64,000 nucleotides of DNA from CALROG01 sp943369755 (GCA_943369755.1 CALROG020000017.1:1-64000), one strand, 5' to 3'; shown: positions 33,207 to 42,536, numbered from the stretch's first letter. Numbers and translations are program-made. Notes: generated from the letters alone by a model not told the origin.

Positions 33207-33998
33207 TCAGCCGCCAGTGACCACCGATACGCCACCATCTACCGCCAGCCACTGGCCGGTGATGTGCTTGCCGGCGTCGGACGCATACAGCACGGTGATG
33301 CCCTTGAGGTCTTCGTCGTCACCCAGGCGCTTGAGCGGTGCGTGCGCCGCCAGTTTTTCTTCACCCAGGGCCTTGAGGGTGGCGTTGGTCATCTTGCTGG
33401 GAAAGAAGCCCGGGCAAATTGCATTGACCGTGATGTTGTACTTGCCCCATTCGCAGCCCAGCGCGCGGGTGAAGTTGATCACCGCACCCTTGGAGGTGTT
33501 GTAGGCAATGGTGGTCATCTCGGGCGGGTTGCCGCCCAGCCCGGCAATGCTGGCGATGTTGATGATGCGGCCCTGCTGGCGCGGGATCATGCTGTGTTTG
33601 GCAATGTGCTGGCTCAAGATGAAGTAGCCGCGAACGTTCAGGTTCATGACTTTGTCCCAGCCTTCCACCGGGTGGTCTTCGGCAGGTGCGCCCCAGGCCG
33701 CACCCGCGTTATTAACCAGAATGTCGACCTGGCCCATGCGTTGCAAGGTTTCGTCTGCCAGGCGGCGGATATCTTCTTCCCTGGCGCAGTCAGCGGCGAT
33801 CCAGCGGGCATCAATCCCGGCGGCCTGCAATTCCGCCACGGCTTCTTCAAGGTCGGATGCCTTGCGCGAGCTGAGCATCAGCTTCGCGCCGGCTTCGCCT
33901 AGCGCGTGGGCCATTTGCAGACCGAGGCCGCGCGAACCACCGGTGACGAGAGCGGTCTTGCCCGAGAGGTCAAACAGCTTGTGAATGGTGCGGGTCAT
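33207..33998 (-). CDS. SDR family oxidoreductase, FabG-like
   Basis: 263 residues. VTGGSRGLGLQ is the cofactor loop, LVNNAGAAWG the NNAG motif, NIASIAGLGG the serine and YNTSKGA the Tyr/Lys pair. AICPGFFPSKM and GQWLAVDGGVSVVTGG end the fold as in 3-oxoacyl-ACP and 3-hydroxyacyl-CoA dehydrogenases. An arginine after the glycine loop favours NADP. It belongs to the acyl-CoA block, following a small membrane protein by about 30 bases. Confidence 0.92.
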   Translation of the reverse strand: MTRTIHKLFDLSGKTALVTGGSRGLGLQMAHALGEAGAKLMLSSRKASDLEEAVAELQAAGIDARWIAADCAREEDIRRLADETLQRMGQVDILVNNAGAAWGAPAEDHPVEGWDKVMNLNVRGYFILSQHIAKHSMIPRQQGRIINIASIAGLGGNPPEMTTIAYNTSKGAVINFTRALGCEWGKYNITVNAICPGFFPSKMTNATLKALGEEKLAAHAPLKRLGDDEDLKGITVLYASDAGKHITGQWLAVDGGVSVVTGG

Positions 33999-34028
33999 GA
34001 GGTGTCCTTGGTAATGTTTGTGAAAGAT

Positions 34029-34232
34029 TCAGTCCGCGTTCAAGCGGGAGCGGACCCAGACAAGAATTGCCCCGGCCACGGCTGCCAGCGTGCCCAGCAA
34101 GATCAGGGTCCAGCTGGTCGCCGGGTCCGCAGCTCGGGTGGCCAGGCCCAGTACCAACAAAAGCAGACCACCGTAAATCAAAACCCAGATCAGGCGCTGC
34201 ACCCGGGCGATGGTGCGCAAAGAGGCCATCAA
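34029..34232 (-). CDS. Small two-helix membrane protein
   Basis: 67 residues with two hydrophobic spans (LIWVLIYGGLLLLVLGLA and SWTLILLGTLAAVAGAILVW) and a basic tail. Its start overlaps the stop of the acyl-CoA dehydrogenase gene by 4 bases, which supports translation. No family recognised; a membrane anchor or partner for the dehydrogenase is only a guess. Confidence 0.6.
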   Translation of the reverse strand: MMASLRTIARVQRLIWVLIYGGLLLLVLGLATRAADPATSWTLILLGTLAAVAGAILVWVRSRLNAD

Positions 34233-36091
34233 AAAGCCTCTTCGGCCATGCTGGCACAGGTTTGGTCGCGGCGGCTGACGACGTGTAGCCAGGCACCTAT
34301 TTTAGGCAGCTCATAGTGATAAAAATAGGCTGTAGCCCGTATGCGGCCTGCGTGAGCCGCTATTGAATTTATAGCGTCTGGCGGAATGCAGAGAGCCACG
34401 TCGAGCCAGATCCAGGCCAGCACCGTATGGCCGAAGGCCTGCATATAAGGCACGGCGTTGGCCAGCGCGTCTGACGGGTCACCGGTGGCCCAGGCGGCCT
34501 GGGTGGCGTCGGCAACTTGTTGCAGTGCGGCCGCCAGCGCGTCGGCATGTGCCGCCAGATCGGGCCTTTGCCGCGCCCGCTGTACCGTGTTGTCAATGCG
34601 TGCGGCCAGCAACTGCAGGCCCTTGCCAGCTTCCATCAGCACCTTGCGCCCCAGCAGGTCGGCGGCCTGAATGCCGTGCGTGCCTTCATGAATCATGTTC
34701 AGGCGCTGATCGCGCCAGTACTGCTCGACCGGGAAATCGCGGGTGTAGCCATAGCCGCCGTGGATTTGAATGGCCAGCGAGTTGGCCTCCAGGCACCATT
34801 CACTGGGCCAGCTTTTGGCAATTGGCGTGAGCACTTCCAGCAGCAGGCGTGCTTCATTGGCTGCTGCGGCTTGCGCTGTGTGCTGCTCATCAACCAGCCG
34901 GGCGCAGTACAGTTCGAGCGCCAGGGCACCTTCGGCGTAGCTCTTTTGTGCCAGCAGCATACGCTTGACATCGGCGTGCTCAATGATCCGAATCTGGGGT
35001 TGCGCCGGGTCTTTGCCGGCCGGGCCCACCGCGCGGCCTTGCGGGCGGTTTTTTGCGTAGTCCAAAGAGGCGTGGTAGCCCGCCATGCCCAGCATGGTGG
35101 CCGCCAGACCCACGCCAATCCGCGCCTCGTTCATCATGTGGAACATGCAGCGCAGCCCTTCATGGGGCTTGCCCACCAGGTAGCCAACCGCACCGGCTGT
35201 CGCCGGTGCTGAGCCCGCCGAAGGGACCGGAAACTGGCCTTCACCAAAGTTCAGCAAGGTATTGGTGGTGCCGCGCCAGCCCAGCTTGTGGTTCAACCCG
35301 GCCAGTGCCACGTCGTTGCGCACACCGGTCAGTTGGCCTTGCACATCGACCAACTTCTTGGGCACGATGAACAACGAAATGCCGCGGGTGCCAGGAATCG
35401 GCTTGCCGTCGGGCCCCGGAATCTTGGCCAGCACCAGATGAATGATGTTTTCGGTGAGATCATGCTCGCCGGCCGAAATCCACATCTTGTTGCCCTTGAG
35501 CCGGTAGCGCGGGCCCAGTGGGTCGGCTTCAAAACCCGCACCGTCGGGTATGGCGCGGGTGGCCACGTCGCTCAGGCTTGAGCCGGCCTGGGGCTCGCTC
35601 AAGCACATGGTGCCAGACCAGCGCCCAGAAAACTCATTGAGCGCAAACACCTGTTTCTGCAGCGCAGTGCCGTGCACCATCAACAGGTTGGCATTGCCCA
35701 CAGTGAGCAAACCTGAGCCCATGCTGACCGAGGCCATGGCAAAGAAAGTATTGGCGGCGGCCTCTACCGTGTAAGGCAACTGCATGCCGCCAATCTCGTA
35801 GTCTTGCGCGGCGCTGAGCATGCCCGAGGCGGCGTAGGCTTCGTGGGCGTCATGCGTGCATTGCGGCAGTACCACGCGCAAGCTGCCGTCTGCTTGCTGC
35901 TCGGTGCGCGGCTCCTGCACATCCAGCGTGCGGTTGAAGGGTGCGTACTTCTCGCGCGCGATGCGCTCGCAGGTGTCCAGCACTGCGTCAAAAGTCTCGC
36001 GGCTGTGATCGGCAAAGCGCTCGCGCTGGTTCAGGCTGTCGGCTCGCAACCAGTCATAGAGCAAAAAATCAAGTGTGGTGCGAAGGCTCAT
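34229..36091 (-). CDS. Acyl-CoA dehydrogenase (long FadE-like type)
   Basis: 620 residues, the length of the three-domain-plus-extension acyl-CoA dehydrogenases. FSGRWSGTMCLSEPQAGSSL is the flavin-binding motif, GNKMWISAGEHDL follows, and LNMIHEGTHGIQAADLLGRK holds the probable catalytic glutamate. It oxidises acyl-CoA to enoyl-CoA with FAD and passes electrons to ETF. Near the C-terminus (about residues 573-591) the reading frame runs through palindromic repeat copy B, giving an extra NSIAAHAGRIRATAYF stretch before the conserved YHYELPK end. Upstream lies a small palindrome GTTCG-T-CGAAC at 36113-36123. Confidence 0.93.
   Translation of the reverse strand: MSLRTTLDFLLYDWLRADSLNQRERFADHSRETFDAVLDTCERIAREKYAPFNRTLDVQEPRTEQQADGSLRVVLPQCTHDAHEAYAASGMLSAAQDYEIGGMQLPYTVEAAANTFFAMASVSMGSGLLTVGNANLLMVHGTALQKQVFALNEFSGRWSGTMCLSEPQAGSSLSDVATRAIPDGAGFEADPLGPRYRLKGNKMWISAGEHDLTENIIHLVLAKIPGPDGKPIPGTRGISLFIVPKKLVDVQGQLTGVRNDVALAGLNHKLGWRGTTNTLLNFGEGQFPVPSAGSAPATAGAVGYLVGKPHEGLRCMFHMMNEARIGVGLAATMLGMAGYHASLDYAKNRPQGRAVGPAGKDPAQPQIRIIEHADVKRMLLAQKSYAEGALALELYCARLVDEQHTAQAAAANEARLLLEVLTPIAKSWPSEWCLEANSLAIQIHGGYGYTRDFPVEQYWRDQRLNMIHEGTHGIQAADLLGRKVLMEAGKGLQLLAARIDNTVQRARQRPDLAAHADALAAALQQVADATQAAWATGDPSDALANAVPYMQAFGHTVLAWIWLDVALCIPPDAINSIAAHAGRIRATAYFYHYELPKIGAWLHVVSRRDQTCASMAEEAF
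34321..34375 (+). repeat. Palindromic repeat, copy B (inside acyl-CoA dehydrogenase gene)
   Basis: It starts AAAAATAGGCTGTAGCCC, where GGCT-GT-AGCC is a perfect palindrome, continues TGCGTGAGCCGCTAT, a 7-base spacer and ATAGC. It matches copies A, C and D in layout and length. It lies within the last 50 codons of the acyl-CoA dehydrogenase gene and is read in frame on the minus strand. Confidence 0.78.
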
Positions 36092-36169
36092 GGCATCAAT
36101 CAGATTCAGTGGGTTCGTCGAACAACACTTGCGTGCACTGGCACTGAGTGGGCCAGTTTCGGCACGACC

Positions 36170-37345
36170 TTAAAGCACCTCGAACACGCCCGCCGCTCCC
36201 ATGCCGCCACCGATGCACATGGTCACCACCACACGCTTGGCACCGCGGCGCTTGCCCTCAATCAACGCATGGCCGGTCAGGCGCTGACCGCTCACGCCAT
36301 AGGGGTGACCCACAGCAATGGCACCGCCGTTGACGTTCAGGCGGTCACCGGGGATTCCCAGCTTGTCGCGGCAGTAAATCACTTGCACGGCAAAGGCTTC
36401 GTTCAGTTCCCACAGGTCGATGTCATTGACCGTCAGGCCCAGCTTCTTCAGCACCTTGGGGATGGCGTAGACCGGGCCAATGCCCATCTCGTCGGGCTCG
36501 CAACCGGCTACCGCAAAGCCCAGGAACCGGCCCAAAGGCTTGAGCCCCTTGCGGCTGGCCACGTCTTCATTCATGACCACCACCGCGCCACCGCCGTCTG
36601 AAAACTGGCTGGCATTGCCGGCCGAAATAACCCCGCCGGGGATGGCCGGGCGGATACCGCTGATGCCTTCTTTGGTGGTGCCGGCGCGAATGCCCTCGTC
36701 GTCGCTCACCGTAACCTCTTTGGTGCGAAGGCCCATCACTGCGTCGGCCACACCGGCTTGAACCGTGATCGGGGCGATCTCGTCCTTGAACAGGCCCTTT
36801 TCCAGCGCGGCCGTGGCGCGCTGCTGGCTTGCGGCTCCATATTCGTCCATTGCGTCGCGGCCGATGTTGTAGCGTTTGGCCACCTGCTCAGCGGTTTGCA
36901 GCATGTTCCAGTAGATCTCGGGCTTGAGCTTGTTCAGCGCCGGGTCCTGAAGCATGTGGGTATTCATTTCCTGCTGCACGCAGGAAATGCTTTCAACACC
37001 GCCAGCTACAAAAATGTCGGCCTCGCCGGCGATCACACGCTGTGCCGCCATGGCAATGGTCTGCAGACCCGACGAGCAAAAACGATTGACCGTCATGCCC
37101 GAGGTGGTGATTGGGCAGCCCGCCATCAGGGCAATCTGACGTGCAATGTTGGCACCGGTGGCTCCCTCGGGGTTGGCGCAGCCCATGATGACGTCGTCCA
37201 CTTCAGCGGCGTCAATGCCGGCCCGCTGAATGGCGTGCTTCACGGCATGGCCGCCCAGCGTGGCACCGTGGGTCATGTTGAAGGCGCCCTTCCAGCTCTT
37301 GGCAAGGGGTGTGCGGGCGGTGGAAACAATTACGGCGTTGGTCAT
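36170..37345 (-). CDS. Acetyl-CoA acetyltransferase (thiolase)
   Basis: 391 residues. NRFCSSGLQTI carries the acyl-accepting cysteine (Cys90), NVNGGAIAVGHPYGVSG the histidine and VTMCIGGGMGAAG the second cysteine, so the catalytic set is complete. LWELNEAFAVQ is the NEAF motif. It cleaves 3-oxoacyl-CoA to acetyl-CoA plus a shortened acyl-CoA, completing beta-oxidation with the neighbouring dehydrogenase and FadB-like genes. It could also run in the condensing direction. Confidence 0.95.
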   Translation of the reverse strand: MTNAVIVSTARTPLAKSWKGAFNMTHGATLGGHAVKHAIQRAGIDAAEVDDVIMGCANPEGATGANIARQIALMAGCPITTSGMTVNRFCSSGLQTIAMAAQRVIAGEADIFVAGGVESISCVQQEMNTHMLQDPALNKLKPEIYWNMLQTAEQVAKRYNIGRDAMDEYGAASQQRATAALEKGLFKDEIAPITVQAGVADAVMGLRTKEVTVSDDEGIRAGTTKEGISGIRPAIPGGVISAGNASQFSDGGGAVVVMNEDVASRKGLKPLGRFLGFAVAGCEPDEMGIGPVYAIPKVLKKLGLTVNDIDLWELNEAFAVQVIYCRDKLGIPGDRLNVNGGAIAVGHPYGVSGQRLTGHALIEGKRRGAKRVVVTMCIGGGMGAAGVFEVL

Positions 37346-37374
37346 GGCGGTGCCTTTCAGTAGGGAATGCAGAT

Positions 37375-38853
37375 TCAGTTGATAGCCGCCGAGCTGTTGC
37401 TCAGCAACTGGTGATAGAAGCGGACCACTTCAGCCAGATTGGCGGTAGAGATTCGTTCATTGGTGCCGTGAAAGCGCGACAGGTCTTCTGGCTTGGCGCG
37501 CACCGGCGAGAAGCGATAAATATGGTCGCTGATCGGCGTGAAGTGCCGCGAGTCGGTTGCAGCAATCATCAGGCCCGGGGCGACCAGGGTGTCGGGGAAC
37601 AAAGACCGCACGGTCCGGTTGAGTAGCTGGTAAGAGGCCGACGCAGTGGGCGAGACCGGTGAAGGGTCGGCTCCACCCGGCAATGCAATAAGTTCAAAGC
37701 GGTCATTGGCGGCTTTGGCCTTGACATGTTGCATCACGCTCTCGCGCGTGTCGCCTGGCAGCAACCTGAAGTTGACCGTGGCTTCCGCCAGGCCGGGGAT
37801 CACGTTGTCCTTGTTGCCGGCGTTGACGATGGTCAGCGCGGTGGTGGTGCGCAGCATGGCATTGGTGCTGGCACCCTTTTCCAGCTGTCCCTGCACCAGC
37901 GGGCCAAACAACCAGAGATTGGTGAGCGCAAAGCGGCTGAACCCCGACATCTCGGGCGCAATCGTCTCGAACATTTCCCGCGCCACGCCACGGATATTGG
38001 CGGGCAACTGCTCGTCGTCCAGGCGGCGCAAGGCGGCGCTCATCATGCCAATGGCACTGCTACCCTTGACCGGAGGCATGGATGAATGCCCGGGTGCCGC
38101 GGGAACCTTCAAGACCACCGACAAATAGCCTTTTTCTGCAATTCCAATCAATGCCGCCGGCTTGCTCAGGCCGGGCATGATGCCTTCTGTGATCAGCAGG
38201 CCTTCGTCCAGGACAAACTCAAGCTTGACATTGCGTTGCTGCAGCAGCTTGACGATCTCCACCGCGCCGCGCAGCCCTCCCACTTCTTCGTCGTGACCGT
38301 AGCCCAGATAGACCGTCTGGCGTGGCTTGAAGCCGCTTGCCAGCAGCAGCTCAACCGCTTCAAGCTGGGCAATCAGGTTTGACTTGTTGTCCCAGGCACC
38401 CCGACCCCAGACAAAGCCGTCCTTGATCTCACCGGCAAACGGGTCGGCCTGCCAGGCTTTTTCGGTGCCGGGCGCGATGGGCACGATGTCCTGGTGGGCC
38501 AGGAGCGCAATCGGCTTGGCCTTGGGATCGGTGCCGGGCCAGGTGTAGAGCAAGCTCAGCCCGCCCACCAACTCCCGCGTGAGGTTGGCATGAACCTTCG
38601 GAAAGCGCTGCGCCAGGTAGGCGTGCAGGTTACGGAATTCCTCGGCATTCAGCGCTGGATCAGCATGACTGGAAATGGTCTTGAAACGCAAGGCGCCAGC
38701 CAACCGCTGTGCCACGCCGCTTTCATCGACTACCAGAGCCGTAGCCGCTGGCACAGTAATCTGACGCGACCCCTGGCGCAAGGTGTTGACGACCACCACC
38801 GCAACCAGCAGTAGCAGCAGGCCTGCAACGCCCAGAAGTACGCGTTTGATCAT
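37375..38853 (-). CDS. M20 family metallopeptidase (carboxypeptidase S-like) with N-terminal membrane anchor
   Basis: 492 residues. Residues 5-25 form one hydrophobic segment (VLLGVAGLLLLLVAVVVVNT), so the enzyme is probably anchored with its domain in the periplasm. IALLAHQDIVPI, VWGRGAWDNKSNL and GYGHDEEVGGLRG hold the metal ligands and the catalytic glutamates of M20 peptidases; ATDSRHFTPISDHIYRF is the late histidine motif. It lies 9 bases from the FadB-like gene and 30 from the thiolase gene, an odd place for a peptidase. It may cleave an acyl-amino acid or dipeptide. Confidence 0.9.
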   Translation of the reverse strand: MIKRVLLGVAGLLLLLVAVVVVNTLRQGSRQITVPAATALVVDESGVAQRLAGALRFKTISSHADPALNAEEFRNLHAYLAQRFPKVHANLTRELVGGLSLLYTWPGTDPKAKPIALLAHQDIVPIAPGTEKAWQADPFAGEIKDGFVWGRGAWDNKSNLIAQLEAVELLLASGFKPRQTVYLGYGHDEEVGGLRGAVEIVKLLQQRNVKLEFVLDEGLLITEGIMPGLSKPAALIGIAEKGYLSVVLKVPAAPGHSSMPPVKGSSAIGMMSAALRRLDDEQLPANIRGVAREMFETIAPEMSGFSRFALTNLWLFGPLVQGQLEKGASTNAMLRTTTALTIVNAGNKDNVIPGLAEATVNFRLLPGDTRESVMQHVKAKAANDRFELIALPGGADPSPVSPTASASYQLLNRTVRSLFPDTLVAPGLMIAATDSRHFTPISDHIYRFSPVRAKPEDLSRFHGTNERISTANLAEVVRFYHQLLSNSSAAIN

Positions 38854-38861
38854 CGCCCGCT

Positions 38862-40976
38862 TTAGCTGAAGCTCTTGCCTTCGGCCGCCAGGCGGGCCAG
38901 CAACGGGGCCGGCTCCCAGAACTTCGCATCATCCAGCGGGTTGCGCTGGAAGCGCTTCATGGCCTCAACCACATTGAACAGGCCCACCTGGTCGGCGTAC
39001 ATCATCGGGCCGCCACGGTGGATGGGGAAGCCGTAGCCGGTGAGGTACACCATGTCGATATCGCTGGCGCGTGAGGCAATACCGTCTTGCACGATGTGTG
39101 CGCCCTCGTTAACCAGTGCATAGACCAGGCGCTGCACGATTTCTTCGTCTGAAATCTTGCGCGGGGAAATGCCGAGCTCTTTGCGGTGGTCCTCGATCAT
39201 TTTGTTGACCAGCTCTGACGGGATCGCGTCGCGCTTGCCTACCTGATAGTCGTACCAGCCGGCCCCGGTCTTTTGGCCAAAGCGGCCCAGCTCACACAGC
39301 TTGTCGGCGGTGCGGCTGTACTTCATGTCAACCCGCTCGGTAGCGCGGCGTTTGCGGATTGCCCAACCGATGTCGTTGCCGGCCAGGTCGCCCATGCGGA
39401 ACGGACCCATGGCAAAGCCGAATTTTTCGACGGCCTTGTCAACTTGCTGTGGCGTGCAGCCTTCGTCCAGCAAAAAGCCGGCCTGGCGGCTGTATTGTTC
39501 GATCATGCGGTTGCCGATAAAGCCGTCACACACGCCCGACACCACCGAGGTTTTCTTGATCTTTTTGCCAAGCGCCATCACGGTTGCCAGCACGTCCTTG
39601 GCGGTTTTCTCGCCACGCACCACCTCCAGCAATTTCATGACGTTGGCGGGGCTGAAGAAATGCATCCCCACCACGTCTTGCGGGCGTTGGGTGAAGGAGG
39701 CGATCTTGTTCACATCCAGGGTCGAGGTGTTCGATGCAAGAATGGCGCCGGGCTTCATGACCCGGTCGAGTTCCTTGAACACCTTTTCCTTGACGCCCAT
39801 TTCCTCAAACACTGCCTCGATCACCAGGTCGGCGTCTTTCAGCTCGTCGTAGCTCAGCGTGGTTGTGAGCAACGCCATGCGCTGGTCGTACTTGTCTTGC
39901 TTGAGCTTGCCTTTCTTGACCTGAGCTTCGTAGTTCTTCTTGATGATGCCGACGCCTTTGTCCAGCGCCTCCTGCTTCATCTCAAGAATCTTCACCGGGA
40001 TGCCGGCATTCAGGAAGTTCATTGAAATGCCGCCGCCCATGGTGCCCGCGCCAATCACGGCCACTGACTTGATGTCGCGTTTGGCGGTGTCGTCCGGCAC
40101 GTCAGGGATCTTGGAGGCGGCACGTTCGGCCACAAACAGGTGACGCAGCGCCCGGCACTCCGGCGTGAACATCAGCGCGGTGAAGACTTCGCGCTCAAAC
40201 ACCATGCCGTCGTCAAACTTGCGCTTGGTGGCGGCTTCTACCGCGTCCACACACTTTGCCGGTGCCGGGAAGTTCTTTGACATTCCTTTGACCATGTTGC
40301 GGGCGAACTGAAAATACGCGTCACCCAGCGGATGTTGCGCCTTCATGTTGCGTACCAGTGGCAGCGGGCCAGCGGACTTCGCGTGTTCTGCAGCCACTGA
40401 ACGGGCAAATGCCAGGGCTTCATCGGCAAGGGATTCCGCAGACACCGCCATTTTGTCGAACAGCTTTTGTCCCGGCAGCTGGGCCAGCAACTCGCTCTTG
40501 ACTGGCTCACCACTGACGATCATGTTGAGCGCAGTTTCCACGCCCAGAACCCGGGGCAGGCGCTGGGTGCCGCCAGCGCCAGGGATCAGCCCCAGCTTGA
40601 CTTCAGGCAAGGCGATGCTGGTGCCAGGTGCGGCAATGCGGTAGTGGCAGCCCAGTGCCAATTCCAGTCCACCGCCCATGGCCACGGTATGAATCGCTGC
40701 AACCACCGGCTTGGACGAGTTTTCAACGGCCAGGATAACGCTCAACAAGTTGGGCTCGGCCAGCGCCTTGGCGCTGCCAAATTCCTTGATGTCGGCACCT
40801 CCCGAAAAGGCCTTGCCCGCGCCTGTAATGATGATCGCCTTGACGGCTGCGTCGGCATTGGCCCGGGTCAGCCCGTCGGTCAGGCCGACACGGGTGGCGT
40901 GCCCCAGCCCATTGACCGGCGGGTTGTTCATGCTGATCACGGCAACGTCGCCATGAACTGTGTATTCAGCCGTCAT
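38862..40976 (-). CDS. Trifunctional enoyl-CoA hydratase / 3-hydroxyacyl-CoA dehydrogenase (FadB/FadJ-like)
   Basis: 704 residues. Residues 1-200 are a crotonase domain with the oxyanion-hole segment AFSGGADIKEFG, AMGGGLELALGCHYR and EVKLGLIPGAGGTQRLPR, the last two carrying catalytic glutamates. Residues about 300-480 are the NAD-binding domain (VAVIGAGTMGGGISM, IASNTSTLD, HFFSPANVMKLLEV with the catalytic histidine). The C-terminal helical repeats follow (FGFAMGPFRMGDLAG). It hydrates enoyl-CoA and oxidises the 3-hydroxyacyl-CoA. Its promoter region holds a strong inverted repeat (41001-41033). Confidence 0.95.
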   Translation of the reverse strand: MTAEYTVHGDVAVISMNNPPVNGLGHATRVGLTDGLTRANADAAVKAIIITGAGKAFSGGADIKEFGSAKALAEPNLLSVILAVENSSKPVVAAIHTVAMGGGLELALGCHYRIAAPGTSIALPEVKLGLIPGAGGTQRLPRVLGVETALNMIVSGEPVKSELLAQLPGQKLFDKMAVSAESLADEALAFARSVAAEHAKSAGPLPLVRNMKAQHPLGDAYFQFARNMVKGMSKNFPAPAKCVDAVEAATKRKFDDGMVFEREVFTALMFTPECRALRHLFVAERAASKIPDVPDDTAKRDIKSVAVIGAGTMGGGISMNFLNAGIPVKILEMKQEALDKGVGIIKKNYEAQVKKGKLKQDKYDQRMALLTTTLSYDELKDADLVIEAVFEEMGVKEKVFKELDRVMKPGAILASNTSTLDVNKIASFTQRPQDVVGMHFFSPANVMKLLEVVRGEKTAKDVLATVMALGKKIKKTSVVSGVCDGFIGNRMIEQYSRQAGFLLDEGCTPQQVDKAVEKFGFAMGPFRMGDLAGNDIGWAIRKRRATERVDMKYSRTADKLCELGRFGQKTGAGWYDYQVGKRDAIPSELVNKMIEDHRKELGISPRKISDEEIVQRLVYALVNEGAHIVQDGIASRASDIDMVYLTGYGFPIHRGGPMMYADQVGLFNVVEAMKRFQRNPLDDAKFWEPAPLLARLAAEGKSFS

Positions 40977-41000
40977 GCTGTAGTCTCCTGGATAGAAAAA

Positions 41001-41033
41001 GAACGGTCGTTCTATTTGATTCTAGAACGACCG
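41001..41033. promoter_or_regulatory. Inverted repeat upstream of the FadB-like gene; probable TetR-family operator
   Basis: CGGTCGTTCTA (41004-41014) and TAGAACGACCG (41023-41033) are perfect 11-base inverted repeats with an 8-base spacer. The left half, GAACGGTCGTTC, is also nearly palindromic by itself. It lies 25-57 bases before the FadB-like start, in the position of a promoter. Such sites are typical of TetR-family repressors of fatty-acid genes; no regulator gene is in the window. Confidence 0.65.
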
Positions 41034-41070
41034 CGTTGCACCGCAACAAAAGCTTGTCACTGGCGGGACT

Positions 41071-41769
41071 TCAGACCTCCAGCCATTCCTTGCGAATGTA
41101 GGCGTCAGCCCGCAAGCTGTCGGGCGTGCCCTGGAACACGATGCTGCCATGGCCCATGACCAGTGCGCGGTCAGACACCGCCATGGCAATGGTCAGCTTC
41201 TGCTCAATCAGCAGCACCGAAATCCCACGGTCTTTGAGCGTTTTAAGGTACTGCCCCACCAGCTCAACGATCTTGGGTGCCAGGCCCTCGGTCGGCTCGT
41301 CAATGATGATCAGGTCGGGGTCGCCCATGAGGGTGCGGCACAGCGTGAGCATTTGCTGCTCGCCTCCCGAAAGTACGCCTGCTTCGGTGTGCTGGCGCTC
41401 TTTCAGGCGCGGAAACATGGTGTACATGTCGTCAAAAGACCAGCGGCTGGCCTTGCCGCGGCCTTTCTCACCCAGCATCAGGTTTTGATGAACAGTCAGG
41501 TTGGGAAAGATGTCACGGTTCTCCGGCACATAGCCGATACCCAAATGAGCGATCTCGTAGGCTTTTGAGCCCATGATCTCCTGCCCCTTCCAATGCACAG
41601 AGCCCTGGCAGTCCACCATGCCCATGATGGCCTTGGCGGTGGTTGAGCGCCCGGAGCCGTTGCGCCCCAGAAGTGCCACGATTTCGCCCGCGCCCACTTC
41701 GAAGTGAACGCCATGCAGAACATGGCTTTTGCCGTAGTAGGCGTGCAGGTTGTCGATTTTCAGCATCAA
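41071..41769 (-). CDS. livF: Branched-chain-type ABC transporter, ATP-binding protein LivF
   Basis: 232 residues. GRNGSGRSTTAKAIMG is the Walker A loop, in which the usual lysine before Ser/Thr is arginine (GSGRST). VLSGGEQQMLTLCRTLMGDPDLIIIDEP contains the ABC signature and Walker B. It is the second ATPase of the HAAT-family importer encoded upstream and overlaps livG by 4 bases. In these systems LivF and LivG form a heterodimer on the cytoplasmic face. Confidence 0.9.
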   Translation of the reverse strand: MMLKIDNLHAYYGKSHVLHGVHFEVGAGEIVALLGRNGSGRSTTAKAIMGMVDCQGSVHWKGQEIMGSKAYEIAHLGIGYVPENRDIFPNLTVHQNLMLGEKGRGKASRWSFDDMYTMFPRLKERQHTEAGVLSGGEQQMLTLCRTLMGDPDLIIIDEPTEGLAPKIVELVGQYLKTLKDRGISVLLIEQKLTIAMAVSDRALVMGHGSIVFQGTPDSLRADAYIRKEWLEV

Positions 41770-42536
41770 TGCGCTCCTGCCTGTGCGTCGGCTACATGCG
41801 AGCCCAGATAGGCCTCTTGTACCCGCGGGTTCGCCCGCACTGCCTCAGGGGTGTCATAGGCAATCACCTCGCCATAGACCACCACAGCGATTTTGTCCGC
41901 CAGACCAAACACCACGCCCATGTCATGCTCCACAGTCAACAGGGTTTTGCCCACCGTTACTGCCTTGATCAGGTTGATGAAGCGGCTGGTTTCGCTCTTG
42001 CTCATGCCGGCAGTGGGTTCGTCCAGCAGGATCACATTGGCGCCGCCAGCGATGGTGATGCCGATCTCAAGCGCGCGTTGTTCCGCGTAGGTAAGGTTCA
42101 CGGCCAGCACATCCCGCTTTCGGTCCAGCTTGATCATCTGCATCAGTTCTTCGGCCCGTTCATTGGCGTCATCCAGGTCGGCCAGAAACTTCAGGAAGGT
42201 GTACTTGTAGCCAAGACTCCAAAGCACACCACAGCGCAGGTTCTCGAAAACGCTGAGCTTGGGGAAAATGTTAGTGATCTGGAAGCTGCGCGAAAGGCCC
42301 AGGCGATTGATCTCGAACGGCCGCAGGCCATTGATTCGTTTGCCGTGCAGCAGCACGTCACCACTGGTGGGAGCAAAGCGGCCGCTGATCAGGTTGAACA
42401 GCGTGGACTTGCCTGCGCCGTTGGGACCGATCACCGCGATGCGTTCCCCGCCGTTCACCGCCAGATTGGCACCACGGATGATTTCGGTTTTGCCGAAACT
42501 CTTGCGCAAATCTTTGAGTTCAAGCGCGTATGTCAT
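41766..42536 (-). CDS. livG: Branched-chain-type ABC transporter, ATP-binding protein LivG
   Basis: 256 residues from ATG at 42536, which overlaps the livM stop by 4 bases; a longer frame to 42593 is not needed. IGPNGAGKSTLFNLISG is Walker A, LTYAEQRALEIGITIAGGANVILLDEP the signature and Walker B. The C-terminal LGSHVADAQAGAH follows the usual 'EAYLG' end. Intact Walker A lysine contrasts with the arginine in LivF, so this subunit may carry most ATP hydrolysis. Confidence 0.93.
   Translation of the reverse strand: MTYALELKDLRKSFGKTEIIRGANLAVNGGERIAVIGPNGAGKSTLFNLISGRFAPTSGDVLLHGKRINGLRPFEINRLGLSRSFQITNIFPKLSVFENLRCGVLWSLGYKYTFLKFLADLDDANERAEELMQMIKLDRKRDVLAVNLTYAEQRALEIGITIAGGANVILLDEPTAGMSKSETSRFINLIKAVTVGKTLLTVEHDMGVVFGLADKIAVVVYGEVIAYDTPEAVRANPRVQEAYLGSHVADAQAGAH

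Noticed and set aside
34229..36091. Reading the acyl-CoA dehydrogenase as a pseudogene because of the repeat inside it
   Set aside because: The frame stays open through the repeat and the conserved C-terminal end (YHYELPK) follows, so the gene looks intact.
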